DNA from: Ancylobacter pratisalsi
GTDB taxonomy: Bacteria > Pseudomonadota > Alphaproteobacteria > Rhizobiales > Xanthobacteraceae
Assembly: GCF_010669125.1 (NCBI RefSeq)
Contig: NZ_CP048630.1
Coordinates: 2,554,001 to 2,618,000 of the forward strand
DNA length: 64,000 nucleotides
Direction: 5' to 3'
A program made the translations under genes and the position numbers. Positions 9,013-17,397 of this stretch are shown piece by piece. The notes beneath the pieces were generated by a model, which saw only the letters and a list, made by a program, of their open reading frames with translations, was not told where the DNA came from and made no database searches. The stretch's first letter is position 1; each line of letters starts with the position of its first letter.

Positions 9013-9324
9013 ATGAGCTCGACCGATCCTTTCGATCGCATGCGTTTCACCGTCCGGCGCGTAAGCTGGTGGCAGGTGGCGCTGGTGGTTGCCGTGGCGC
9101 TGGCCGTCGGCATCGCGCTGGCGCTTGTCGCGGCGAGCGTGTTTCTCGTGGTGTTTCCCGTTCTTGCCGTGCTCGGCCTCGCCTATCGCCTGTTCGGCGG
9201 GCGCAAGGGCACGGGCGGCGGGCCCGGATCCGGCGTCATCGACGCCGAATATCGCGTTCTCTCCCCCGAAGAGGCCGCGCGCGACGACCGCGCGGCATGG
9301 GACCCCGACCGCCGCCTGCGCTGA
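9013..9324 (+). CDS. Small inner-membrane protein, unknown function
   Basis: 103 residues. One long hydrophobic stretch (about 20-60, WWQVALVVAVALAVGIALAL and onward) forms one or two TM helices, followed by a Gly-rich turn and an acidic tail ending in EEAARDDRAAWDPDRRLR. ATG at 9013 is preceded by AGGAGGAA about 10 nt upstream, which rules out the more upstream start in the same frame. I do not recognise a named family. Confidence 0.7.
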   Translation: MSSTDPFDRMRFTVRRVSWWQVALVVAVALAVGIALALVAASVFLVVFPVLAVLGLAYRLFGGRKGTGGGPGSGVIDAEYRVLSPEEAARDDRAAWDPDRRLR

Positions 9325-9389
9325 GCGGGCAGAGGGGAAGCGCCCGATCGGCGCCTCCCGGAGGTGGCCCAGGGCCGGGGCCGCTGGGG

Positions 9390-10163
9390 TTACTTCTCGA
9401 CGAAGGCCTTCTCGATCACGAAATCGCCCGGCTCGGTGGTGGAGCCTTCCTCGAAGCTGTTCTGCTTCAGGATCACGCGCATGTCGTCGAGCAGCTGCGG
9501 GCTGCCGCACAGCATGACGCGGTCATCTTCCTTGTCGAGCGGGGGCAGGTCGAGGTCGGCGAACAGCTTGCCCGAGGTGATAAGGTCGGTGATGCGGCCC
9601 TGGTTGCGATAGGGCTCGCGCGTCACGGTGGGGTAGTAGACCAGCTTCTCGCGCACCAGCTCGCCGAAATATTCGTTATCCGGCAGTTCGTTCTCGATGA
9701 AGTCCTGATAGGCCAGCTCGCCCACCGTGCGCACGCCGTGGACCAGGATCACCTTCTCGAAAGCCTCGTAGGTCTCCGGATCCTTGATCAGGCTCATGAA
9801 CGGCGCCAGGCCCGTGCCGGTGGAGAGCAGATAGAGCCGGCGGCCGGGCACCAGATAATCCACCAGCAGCGTGCCGGTCGGCTTGCGGCCGACAATGACC
9901 TCGTCACCCACCTTCAGGTGCTGAAGGCGCGAGGTCAGCGGGCCATTGGGAACCTTGATGGAGAAGAACTCCAGCGTTTCCTCGTAATTGGCGCTGGCGA
10001 TTGAATAGGCCCGCAGCAGCGGCTTGCCCTCGACCTCGAGCCCGATCATCACGAACTGGCCGTTCTTGAAGCGCAGCGCCGGATCACGCGTGGTGGTGAA
10101 GGTGAAGAGGTTGTCGGTCCAGTGGTGCACGGACAGGACGCGCTCGTGATGAAGATTGCTCAT
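9390..10163 (-). CDS. fpr: Ferredoxin--NADP(+) reductase
   Basis: 257 residues. FAD-binding barrel with RAYSIAS and the NADP domain with STGTGLAPFMSLI, closing in VEK after a GDFVIEKAF strand, the bacterial subclass I FPR pattern. It passes electrons between NADPH and ferredoxin or flavodoxin and is often tied to oxidative stress and Fe-S repair. A convergent neighbour encodes a small membrane protein; upstream lies a 192-nt gap shared with a VOC gene. Confidence 0.95.
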   Translation of the reverse strand: MSNLHHERVLSVHHWTDNLFTFTTTRDPALRFKNGQFVMIGLEVEGKPLLRAYSIASANYEETLEFFSIKVPNGPLTSRLQHLKVGDEVIVGRKPTGTLLVDYLVPGRRLYLLSTGTGLAPFMSLIKDPETYEAFEKVILVHGVRTVGELAYQDFIENELPDNEYFGELVREKLVYYPTVTREPYRNQGRITDLITSGKLFADLDLPPLDKEDDRVMLCGSPQLLDDMRVILKQNSFEEGSTTEPGDFVIEKAFVEK

Positions 10164-10355
10164 TTACGGACCGTCGTTGTGGAAACAGATAAACAAACCG
10201 GAAGTTCATGTAATTCTCGCTTCCCGTTTACTGCGCCGCGCGGCGTCTGTCGACCCTCGCTTGCGCGGGCGGGGTGTGCGGGGCGAACATGCGCGCTGAA
10301 CATGGGCCCCGGCGCGGTGCCGGCCCATGAGGCAGGTCAATAGAGAGACGGGTCG

Positions 10356-10769
10356 ATGTTCAGCCATATCATTCTCGGCACGCGCGACCTTGCCCGGCTG
10401 ACCGCCTTCTACGATGTGGTGCTCGCCCCGCTGGGTCTTGTGCGCGTGGACCAGGGGGATGATGGCGGGCCGGCCGGCTCCATGTGGGTGCTGCCGGGTC
10501 GGGCCTGGCCGCAGTTCTTCATCCAGCTCCCGTTCAACGGATTGCCGGCGACCTGGGGCAACGGCACGCAGGTGAGCTTTGCCGCGCCCTCGCGCGCCGC
10601 CGTGGACGCGGCGTGGCAGGCACTGGTCGATCACGGCGGCCTGGACGAGGGCGCGCCGGGACTGCGGCCGAACTACGGGCCGGACTATTACGGCGCCTAT
10701 GGGCGGGACCTTGAGGGCAACAAGCTCTGCTTCGTCCATGCCGAGGGGCTGGGTGGGCTCCTCGCCTGA
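10356..10769 (+). CDS. VOC (glyoxalase/bleomycin-resistance fold) protein
   Basis: 137 residues, one vicinal-oxygen-chelate module. It begins MFSHIILGTRDLARLTAFYDVVLAPLG-like and ends with YYGAYGRDLEGNKLCFVHAE, the usual two-half VOC layout. Such proteins can be dioxygenases, glyoxalase-like isomerases or drug binders; nothing here decides. A GAGAC stretch lies before the ATG. Confidence 0.85.
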   Translation: MFSHIILGTRDLARLTAFYDVVLAPLGLVRVDQGDDGGPAGSMWVLPGRAWPQFFIQLPFNGLPATWGNGTQVSFAAPSRAAVDAAWQALVDHGGLDEGAPGLRPNYGPDYYGAYGRDLEGNKLCFVHAEGLGGLLA

Positions 10770-10778
10770 GGCGGGGGC

Positions 10779-12269
10779 TCAGCCGCGGGTGCGCGAGCCG
10801 GGCTCGTGGTTGCGCTTGGCCTCGTACATGTCGAAGTCGGCGCGCTTGACCACCTGCTCCAGCCGCTCGCCAGGGACGCTGGTGGAAAGGCCCATGGAGA
10901 GTTCGAGCGTGCTGGCGGAATAGAACTGATTGTTCAGATCGATCAGCTTGGTGATGTTCTCCATCACCGCGAGGCCGCCGGCCCTGTCGAGGCCCGGCAG
11001 CAGCACGGCGAATTCATCGCCGCCGATGCGGGCCGCGCAATTGGGCTTGTCCACCGCCTTGCCGAGCACCTCGCCGGCCCGTCGCAGCAGCGCGTCACCC
11101 GCGGCGTGCCCGAGCAGGTCGTTGACCCGCTTGAGATCGTTGAGATCCACCATGATGACGGTGACCGGGAAGGGCCCCTTGCGTTCGAGCCGGTTTAGCT
11201 CGTCGACATAGAAGGAGCGGTTGTAGAGCTTGGTCAGCACGTCGTGCTTGCCGAGATATTCGAGATAGGCCTCGGCCTTCTTGCGGGCGGTGATATCGAT
11301 GAGCGAGACCTGGACCAGCGACCAGTCCTGCTCGTGGCCGGGCAGTACCGAGAACTGCAGGTGGACATGCAGCGGGTCGCCGCCGAGCGTGTAGTTCACC
11401 ACCTCGCGCTGATGGAACAGGTTGCCGTTCCACAACTCGATGAGCTGCTCGCGGAAATGCAGGGCCATGTCCTCGCGGAAAATCGTGGCGAGATTGGCGA
11501 TGAGGGTCGCCTTGCTGGACGCACCGAACATGTCGAGCGTGTGCTGGTTGACGTCGATGACGCGGATCTCGCTGATGCAGCGCTGGACGAATTCGGGGTG
11601 CACGTCGGTGAAGACGCGCAGGTCCGTGATGCCGCGCATGCGTACGTCGTCGATGAGGTGCTTCACGCTGGAGAAGTCCTCGACCCACAGCGAGACCGGG
11701 GAATATTCGAACAGGCCCCGGGCATATTCCTCGGCGCGGGCGGCCTGGCGGCGCGCCGTCTCGCGTTCGGTGACGTCTTCCACCGTGACCAGCACGCGGG
11801 CCAGCGTGCGCTCATGGCCGGGAAGCACGATGCCGTTGAGCTGGATGTCGAGGCGCTGCCCGCTCAGCGTGTAGTTGACGGTGTGGCTGGCGAAGGTGGT
11901 GGCGCCGTCCCAGAGCCGCACCATCTCGTCGATATGGGCCTTGAGCATGTCGTCGCGGAACACCTGGTGGAGATTGGCGACGAGGTGCGCGAGGCTCTCG
12001 GCCTCGAAAAGGTCGAGCGTGCGACGATTGACCTTGAGGACGCGAATGCACTTCGAGCATTCAAGCACCTGCTCGGGATGGTCGCGCAGGTAGTCACGCA
12101 GCGAGGAAATACCCAGCGCGCGCCAGGTGTCGAACAATTCGCGCAGGGCGCTGTAGTCTTCGAGCCAGAGCGAAACCGGAGCGAGTTCGAACATGTCAAT
12201 AAAGTCGCGCGACTTGCTTTCCGCTAGGGCGGCATCCGTCAGACTGAGCATGCTCGATCCATCATTCAT
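10779..12269 (-). CDS. Diguanylate cyclase with tandem PAS domains
   Basis: 496 residues, no TM segment. Two PAS sensor modules resemble each other (FELAPVSLWLEDYS near 27-40 and FEYSPVSLWVEDFS near 190-203), suggesting an internal duplication. The C-terminal GGDEF domain (about 330-485) carries RIGGDEFAVLLPG, an intact active site for c-di-GMP synthesis. No RxxD inhibition site is visible just before it. Upstream is a 12-bp direct repeat. The signal sensed by the PAS pair is unknown. The start is the first ATG; a second one six codons later has a better spaced GGA. Confidence 0.92.
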   Translation of the reverse strand: MNDGSSMLSLTDAALAESKSRDFIDMFELAPVSLWLEDYSALRELFDTWRALGISSLRDYLRDHPEQVLECSKCIRVLKVNRRTLDLFEAESLAHLVANLHQVFRDDMLKAHIDEMVRLWDGATTFASHTVNYTLSGQRLDIQLNGIVLPGHERTLARVLVTVEDVTERETARRQAARAEEYARGLFEYSPVSLWVEDFSSVKHLIDDVRMRGITDLRVFTDVHPEFVQRCISEIRVIDVNQHTLDMFGASSKATLIANLATIFREDMALHFREQLIELWNGNLFHQREVVNYTLGGDPLHVHLQFSVLPGHEQDWSLVQVSLIDITARKKAEAYLEYLGKHDVLTKLYNRSFYVDELNRLERKGPFPVTVIMVDLNDLKRVNDLLGHAAGDALLRRAGEVLGKAVDKPNCAARIGGDEFAVLLPGLDRAGGLAVMENITKLIDLNNQFYSASTLELSMGLSTSVPGERLEQVVKRADFDMYEAKRNHEPGSRTRG

Positions 12270-12591
12270 CTGCGTCGAACTAGCATACGCATCGCACTAG
12301 CACACGCCGCCCGCAGATGCAGTATCCCTATAAGACTCCGCCGGCGGAACCGCGGATACTGTGCCTTGGAGATCATCGATCGGACCAGTTGATCCGGTAT
12401 TATATCCAATGTCGGTGCGGTCTCCAGCAAAAGGTGCAGGCGAGTATGTCCGATCGATGGCGGAGGCTCGGCTAAGGCCGGACGACGGCTCGGTCCGGGC
12501 TCGGCACCGCCGGGCTGCCGGCGCCAATGGACGCCGCGCCTGCGCCCGCGTTATATCGCCATGCCCTGGGGAGTGTTGCCGGAGAACGGCC
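12270..12591. other. 322-nt intergenic region with a 12-bp direct repeat
   Basis: This gap separates the divergent diguanylate cyclase and aldehyde dehydrogenase genes. ACTAGCATACGC (12279-12290) and ACTAGCACACGC (12296-12307) form a near-perfect direct repeat 17 bp apart, ten bases before the cyclase start, suggesting a repressor site. The rest shows no convincing gene; the aldehyde dehydrogenase frame stays open through it but has no family similarity there. Confidence 0.4.
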
Positions 12592-13977
12592 GTGAATGAT
12601 GTTGTCTGCATATCGCCGGTCGACGGATCGGAGCTGGTGCGCCGTCCCGCGGCAACGGAGTCGGCGCTGGCCGCCGCCGTCGATGCCGCCCGCACGGCGC
12701 AGCGCGCCTGGGCGCAGGTGCCGATCGCCGAGCGGACCGGCCATGTGCTGGCCTTTCTCGACGCAATGCTGGCGATGAACCAGGAGATCGTGCCCGAACT
12801 GGCGCTGCAGATGGGCCGGCCGGTGCGCTATGGCGGCGAGTTCGGCGGCTTCGAGGAACGCGTGCGCTACGTCGCCGCGATGGCGGAGACGGCCCTCGCC
12901 CCGGTTGTTCCTCATGACGAAAGGCCGGGTTTTCGCCGCTACATCAAACGCGACCCGCTGGGCCTGGTCCTTGTGGTGGCGCCCTGGAACTACCCCTATC
13001 TCACGGCCGTGAACACCATCGCCCCGGCGCTGATCGCGGGAAATGCGGTGCTGCTGAAGCACGCGGCGCAGACCCTTCTGGTCGGCGAACGGTTCCAGAT
13101 GGCGATGGATCGCGCCGGCCTGCCCAAGGGGCTGTTCACCAATCTGGTGCTGACCCACGACCAGACCTCGCGCCTGCTCGGTTCGGGCGCGGTGGATTTC
13201 GTGAACTTCACCGGCTCGGTGGAGGGCGGGCGCGCCATCGAGCGGGCGGCGGCGGGCACGTTCACCGGGCTTGGCCTCGAACTTGGCGGCAAGGATCCCG
13301 CCTATGTGCGGGCCGACGCCGATCTCGATTTCGCCGTCGAGAACCTGGTGGACGGCGCCTTTTACAATTCCGGCCAGTGCTGCTGCGGCATTGAGCGGAT
13401 CTACGTGCATGAAAGCCAGTATGAGCGCTTCGTCGACGGCTTCGTTGCCATCACCGCCAAATATGTGCTCGGCAACCCGCTGGATGAGGCAACCACTTTG
13501 GGGCCGATGGCGCAGGGCCGCTTCGCCGATCTGATCCGGCGGCAGACCGGGGAAGCGGTGGCGCGCGGGGCGAAGGCCCATCTGGATCCGGCCTCGTTCC
13601 CCGCCAACCGCGAAGGGACGCCCTATCTGGCGCCGCAGGTGCTCACCGGTGTCGACCATTCGATGTCGGTGATGCGCGATGAGAGCTTCGGGCCGATCGT
13701 CGGCATCATGAAGGTGAAGGACGATGCACAGGCGCTGGCGCTGATGAATGACAGCGCCTACGGCCTCACGGCCTCGATCTGGACCGCCGACATCGACGCC
13801 GCCGAGCGGCTCGGCAACCAGATCGAGACCGGCACCGTGTTCATGAACCGCTGTGATTATCTCGACCCCGGCCTTGCCTGGACCGGGGTGAAGGACACCG
13901 GGCGTGGCGCCTCGCTCTCGCGGATCGGTTTCGAGATGCTGACGCGGCCGAAGTCCTTCCACCTGCGGCAGCTTTGA
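12592..13977 (+). CDS. NAD(P)-dependent aldehyde dehydrogenase family protein
   Basis: 461 residues, full-length ALDH fold. The general base is Glu230 in LELGGKDP and the nucleophile is Cys264 in NSGQCC (a run of three Cys, QCCCG, is present). The N-terminus ISPVDGSELVRRP and the motif VVAPWNYPYLTAVN are typical of the succinate-semialdehyde/aldehyde group. The GTG start was chosen because GGAG lies ahead of it and homology begins there. Physiological aldehyde unknown; no pathway genes flank it. Confidence 0.9.
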   Translation: MNDVVCISPVDGSELVRRPAATESALAAAVDAARTAQRAWAQVPIAERTGHVLAFLDAMLAMNQEIVPELALQMGRPVRYGGEFGGFEERVRYVAAMAETALAPVVPHDERPGFRRYIKRDPLGLVLVVAPWNYPYLTAVNTIAPALIAGNAVLLKHAAQTLLVGERFQMAMDRAGLPKGLFTNLVLTHDQTSRLLGSGAVDFVNFTGSVEGGRAIERAAAGTFTGLGLELGGKDPAYVRADADLDFAVENLVDGAFYNSGQCCCGIERIYVHESQYERFVDGFVAITAKYVLGNPLDEATTLGPMAQGRFADLIRRQTGEAVARGAKAHLDPASFPANREGTPYLAPQVLTGVDHSMSVMRDESFGPIVGIMKVKDDAQALALMNDSAYGLTASIWTADIDAAERLGNQIETGTVFMNRCDYLDPGLAWTGVKDTGRGASLSRIGFEMLTRPKSFHLRQL

Positions 13978-14053
13978 GGTGGGCGGCCGGGGCAAGCGGG
14001 TTGACGCCCGGCGCGCAAGGCATCACACCAGTGTCAAAGGGTGGAGAACGCGT

Positions 14054-14146
14054 ATGACCATGCACGATTGGACCGTGAAGCATTCCATTGCCGCGGTTGT
14101 CATTCTGCTTGTTGCCGTCGGTGCCTTCCTGTTCAGCTGGACCTGA
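14054..14146 (+). CDS. 30-residue single-TM small protein (predicted)
   Basis: ATG at 14054 preceded by GGAG at 14043-14046 opens a 30-codon frame: a short polar head (MTMHDWTVKH) then a hydrophobic helix rich in Val, Leu and Ile, ending FSWT. The layout, a good ribosome site plus one membrane helix, is that of real small membrane proteins. I do not recognise a family. It lies between aldehyde dehydrogenase and exoD. Confidence 0.45.
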   Translation: MTMHDWTVKHSIAAVVILLVAVGAFLFSWT

Positions 14147-14306
14147 ACCGGGCGGCGCATGACGCGCCCGCGCATGGGTGGGGTGCCGTGTGTTCCCGCG
14201 TCCGTGCGTCTCACGCCGCGCTTCTGGCTAATGTCACATTCAGTGCCTATCTGACGTGGCGGCGGTGCCGGCGGGTGCTCGCCCGAGTGCAGGAGTGCCG
14301 TTTTCC

Positions 14307-14969
14307 GTGCCGACCCATCTGCCGTCCGAGGCCGACACCGCCAGTATCCCGCCCGGGGAGGACTTCGAGGTCCTTCGCCTGTCCGTTGTGCTCAATCGCA
14401 TCGCGAATGATTCCACGCGCGAGCGTGTGGCCGTGGGCGACCTGCTGGCGGTGATGCGGGAGCGCGCCTTCGGGCCGCTGATACTCATCTTCGCCTTGCC
14501 GAACGTGCTGCCGACGCCGCCGGGGACCTCGGCCGTGCTCGGGGCGCCGCTGGTGTTCCTCACCGCCCAGCTGGCGCTGGGGCGTCAACCCTGGCTGCCG
14601 GCCTTCATCGCCAACCGCTCGATCGCGCGCAAGGACTTCGCGGCCCTGATCGGGCGTGCCACGCCGTGGCTGGCCAAGGCCGAGGGGCTGCTGCGGCCGC
14701 GCCTTCGCGCGCTGGCTCTGCCGCCCGCGGAATATGTGATCGGGGTGATGTGCTTCATCCTGGCGGCCGTGCTGGTGCTGCCGATACCGCTCGGCAACAT
14801 GTTCCCCGCGCTCGCCCTGTGCGTGCTGGCGCTCGGCGTGCTGGAGCGCGACGGGATATGGATCCTCATCGGCACGCTGATCGGCCTCGCCTCGCTCGTC
14901 GTTGTCTCCGGCGTCATCTGGGGCTTCGTCCAGGCCGGTCTTTATCTGCTCAGGAGCATTCTAGGCTGA
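14307..14969 (+). CDS. exoD: ExoD-family exopolysaccharide synthesis membrane protein
   Basis: About 220 residues. Signature ExoD features are seen: VGDLLAVMRERAFGPLILIF followed by LPNVLPTPPGTS near residue 50-75, the LALGRQPWLP loop, then two or three C-terminal TM helices. ExoD is an inner-membrane protein first linked to exopolysaccharide production and alkali tolerance in Sinorhizobium. The GTG start has AGGAG about 11 nt upstream; a start 51 nt earlier is possible. Confidence 0.88.
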   Translation: MPTHLPSEADTASIPPGEDFEVLRLSVVLNRIANDSTRERVAVGDLLAVMRERAFGPLILIFALPNVLPTPPGTSAVLGAPLVFLTAQLALGRQPWLPAFIANRSIARKDFAALIGRATPWLAKAEGLLRPRLRALALPPAEYVIGVMCFILAAVLVLPIPLGNMFPALALCVLALGVLERDGIWILIGTLIGLASLVVVSGVIWGFVQAGLYLLRSILG

Positions 14970-14995
14970 CGGGCTGGGGCGTCGCTCCCGCGCGC

Positions 14996-15214
14996 TCAGC
15001 CCACCGCCAGCGCGTTTTCCAGCGCACGCGACAGCATGTCGAGGCACTGTTCGGCCTGTGCCTGCCCGCTCTCGTCGCCGCGCAGGCGCATGGCGATGTC
15101 GCGCAGGTCGCGGATCGCGACATCCACGGCGGTGTACAGGTCGATGTCGAGGGAAGGATCGGGTTCGGCGGGCCGGACCGGGAACTGGATAACGTTACTC
15201 ATGAAGCTACTCAT
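14996..15214 (-). CDS. Small hypothetical protein
   Basis: 72 residues, soluble, largely helical and acidic (IRDLRDIAMRLRGDESGQAQ). Starts MSSFMSNVIQFPVRP, an opening common in small alphaproteobacterial proteins of unknown role. It converges on exoD. No strong ribosome site was found before either of its two ATGs (15214, 15202), so the start is uncertain. Confidence 0.6.
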   Translation of the reverse strand: MSSFMSNVIQFPVRPAEPDPSLDIDLYTAVDVAIRDLRDIAMRLRGDESGQAQAEQCLDMLSRALENALAVG

Positions 15215-15436
15215 GCGGAACTGAGGGGCGACGAATCGGCGGGCAACTGCCCTTGCCTCACCATGCGCGGGATTGGTTAACGTCCCCCTCCGGTACCGTA
15301 AGCGGGCGCGGCTTCGCCATGCATTGCTGCGTACTATCCATACAATTGGCGGATCTCGTTGACATTGTAGGTGCCGACGCCCAGATGCGTGGGGTCGAAC
15401 AGGCGCTGGCGCCGTCGACCTGAACGGGAGGTTGCG

Positions 15437-15838
15437 ATGCATGATCGCGAGTGGCCGAAGCTGTCGCCTTTCGAGTGCGGCGTGAAGGGATGCTGTCCGC
15501 GCTGCGGGCAGGGGCGCCTGTTCAACGGGTTCCTGACGCTGGCGCCGCGCTGCGAGGTGTGCGGGCTGGACTATTCCTTCGCCGACCCCGCGGACGGCCC
15601 GGCCTTCTTCGTCATCTGCTTCGGCTGCGTACCCTCGGTGCTGTTCGGGCTCTGGCTCGAAGTCGCGTTCCAGGTGCCTTACTGGGTGCACCTGTTCACG
15701 ACCCTGCCGGTGATGCTCGCCACCTGCATCCCGCCACTGCGCCCGCTCAAGGGATGGCTGGTCGCCAGCCAGTACTATTACAAGGCCGAGGAGGGGCGTC
15801 TGGTCGAGGCGCCCGCCGGGCCCGGTCCCCGCGCGTAA
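15437..15838 (+). CDS. DUF983 family membrane protein
   Basis: 133 residues. Two CxxC pairs at the N-terminus (CCPRCGQGRLF and CEVCGLDYSF) form a predicted zinc ribbon, followed by DPADGPAFFVI and two TM helices, the DUF983 pattern. These proteins are common in Alphaproteobacteria, in some genomes near cytochrome oxidase genes, but have no settled function. ATG at 15437 is preceded by GGGAGG. It converges on the MocR regulator with 12 nt between stops. Confidence 0.87.
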   Translation: MHDREWPKLSPFECGVKGCCPRCGQGRLFNGFLTLAPRCEVCGLDYSFADPADGPAFFVICFGCVPSVLFGLWLEVAFQVPYWVHLFTTLPVMLATCIPPLRPLKGWLVASQYYYKAEEGRLVEAPAGPGPRA

Positions 15839-15850
15839 GGCGCTTTCTGC

Positions 15851-17254
15851 CTACGCCTCACTCCCGGCTCCTGACGCTTCCCCCTCGATCAGCCCTGCCA
15901 GCGATTCGAGCGCCTCGGCGAGGCGCGCCCGGTCGGCCACGGCGCCGAGGGCGATGCGCACCGCCTGCCGCGCGGTTCCATCGACACTGAACGCCTCGGC
16001 CGGCATGACGCCGAGCCCGCGCCGCCGCGCCGCCTCGATCAGCCGGGCGCTGTCCCAGTGCGCGGGCAGGTGCTGCCAGACATGCAGCCCATCGGGATGC
16101 GCGCGTGCCCCCGCCGGCAGCAGCGCCTGCGCCAGGCCCTGGCGCGCGCGGGCCTCGCGGCGGATGGCGCCGAGCAGATGCGTTGCCGTGCCGGTGGTGA
16201 TCCAGCGCGTCACCAGCGCGGTCATCAGCGGCGCCGGCATCAGGGTGAGTGCGCGCAGGGCGCCGGCAAGCCGCTCCGGATCTTCCCGCGCGGGAATGAC
16301 GACAAAGGCCGTGCGCAGGCCCGGCGCCAGGCATTTGGCCAGGGTGGCGAGGTGATAGGCCAGATCCGGCAGCAGGCTGGCGAGAGCCGGGGCGGGCTGG
16401 TCGATGAGGCGGCTGTAGGGATCATCCTCGATCACGGTGAGGTGGTAGGCGCTGGCCACCGCCGCGATCTCGTGGCGCCGTGCCGGCGGCATGGTGAGGG
16501 TGGTCGGGTTGGCGATGGTGGGCTGGACATAGAGCGCGCGGGGCCTGAGCTGGTGACAGGCGCGCGCGAGCGCTTCCGGCTCCATGCCGTGGGCATCGCC
16601 GGGGATGGCCTCGACGGTGAGGCCGAGGCGGGCGCAGGCGGCGAGAAAGCCGGGATAGGTCTCGGGATCGGCGAGAATGACGTCGCCGGGTTTGGCCAGC
16701 ACCGAGAGCAGGGCGGCGAGCGCGGGCTGGGTGCCGGGGGAGATGACCACCCGCCGGGGATCGAGCGGGCCGAAGCCGGGCTCCAGCCACTGTGTCGCGG
16801 CGAGCCGGTCCGGGGCGGAGCCGGGGCCGATGTGATAGGCCATCAGCACATCGGCATTGGTGCGGGCGAGCAGCGAGGTGAGCCCGCGCTCGATCAGCGC
16901 CCCGAGCGACAGGCCGCGCGGGGGCGGGGGCATCAGCATCGACAGGTCCAGCGCCGGTGTGGTCGCGCCCGGACCGCCGGGAATGAACGAGCCGCGCCCG
17001 GTCACGGCATCGATGAGGCCGCGATGGCGGGCTTCGCTGTAGGCGCGCGTCACCGTGGTGAGATCGACCTGCAACTGTTCGGCGAGGGCGCGCTGGGTCG
17101 GCAGGCGGTCGCCCGGACGCAGCACGCCGCGCGCCACGGCATCTTCCAGCGCGGCAAGAATCTGGGTGTAGAGCGGCCCCGCCGCGCGGTCGAGCGGGCC
17201 GATCCAGCCCGGGGTGGCAAGCGGCTCGAAAACGGCGGGTTCACTGTCCTGCAT
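15851..17254 (-). CDS. MocR/PdxR-type GntR regulator with aminotransferase domain
   Basis: 467 residues. The GntR winged helix (about 20-85: LYTQILAALEDAVARG then LRPGDRLPTQRALAEQL) is fused to a fold-type I aminotransferase domain; the PLP lysine lies in TLAKCLAPGLR. MocR proteins use PLP binding to sense vitamin B6 or amino compounds and regulate a nearby gene or distant targets. No obvious target flanks it. ATG 17254 has GGGAG 8 nt upstream and is preferred to starts up to 129 nt further out. Confidence 0.9.
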   Translation of the reverse strand: MQDSEPAVFEPLATPGWIGPLDRAAGPLYTQILAALEDAVARGVLRPGDRLPTQRALAEQLQVDLTTVTRAYSEARHRGLIDAVTGRGSFIPGGPGATTPALDLSMLMPPPPRGLSLGALIERGLTSLLARTNADVLMAYHIGPGSAPDRLAATQWLEPGFGPLDPRRVVISPGTQPALAALLSVLAKPGDVILADPETYPGFLAACARLGLTVEAIPGDAHGMEPEALARACHQLRPRALYVQPTIANPTTLTMPPARRHEIAAVASAYHLTVIEDDPYSRLIDQPAPALASLLPDLAYHLATLAKCLAPGLRTAFVVIPAREDPERLAGALRALTLMPAPLMTALVTRWITTGTATHLLGAIRREARARQGLAQALLPAGARAHPDGLHVWQHLPAHWDSARLIEAARRRGLGVMPAEAFSVDGTARQAVRIALGAVADRARLAEALESLAGLIEGEASGAGSEA

Positions 17255-17333
17255 GGCGTCGGCTCCCGCACCAGCCTTGCCGTGCCTGCGCGCCGCGCGC
17301 AACTGCGGCGTCGTCATTGGCTGTGAAGGACGC

Positions 17334-17364
17334 TTGACTCGCGCGGCGGAACGAGTCGTTTTAA
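17334..17364 (+). promoter_or_regulatory. Candidate promoter of the imuA-imuB-dnaE2 cassette
   Basis: TTGACT (17334-17339) is a good -35 element; a T/A-rich stretch, GTTTTAA, lies at about the right distance for a weak -10. It sits just ahead of the LexA box, so LexA bound there would block it. The -10 is imprecise. Confidence 0.4.
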
Positions 17365-17366
17365 GG

Positions 17367-17381
17367 GAACATAACATGAAC
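17367..17381. promoter_or_regulatory. LexA (SOS) box of imuA operon
   Basis: GAAC-N7-GAAC (17367-17370 and 17378-17381) is the reverse complement of the alphaproteobacterial SOS box GTTC-N7-GTTC. It lies directly before imuA, whose cassette is a classical LexA target, so the assignment is strong. Confidence 0.88.
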
Positions 17382-17397
17382 ATATGTGAGCGCGACC

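Noticed and set aside
17255..17383. Longer N-terminus of the MocR regulator (start at 17383)
   Set aside because: It would overlap the imuA promoter and LexA box, lacks homology, and the ATG at 17254 has a good GGGAG.
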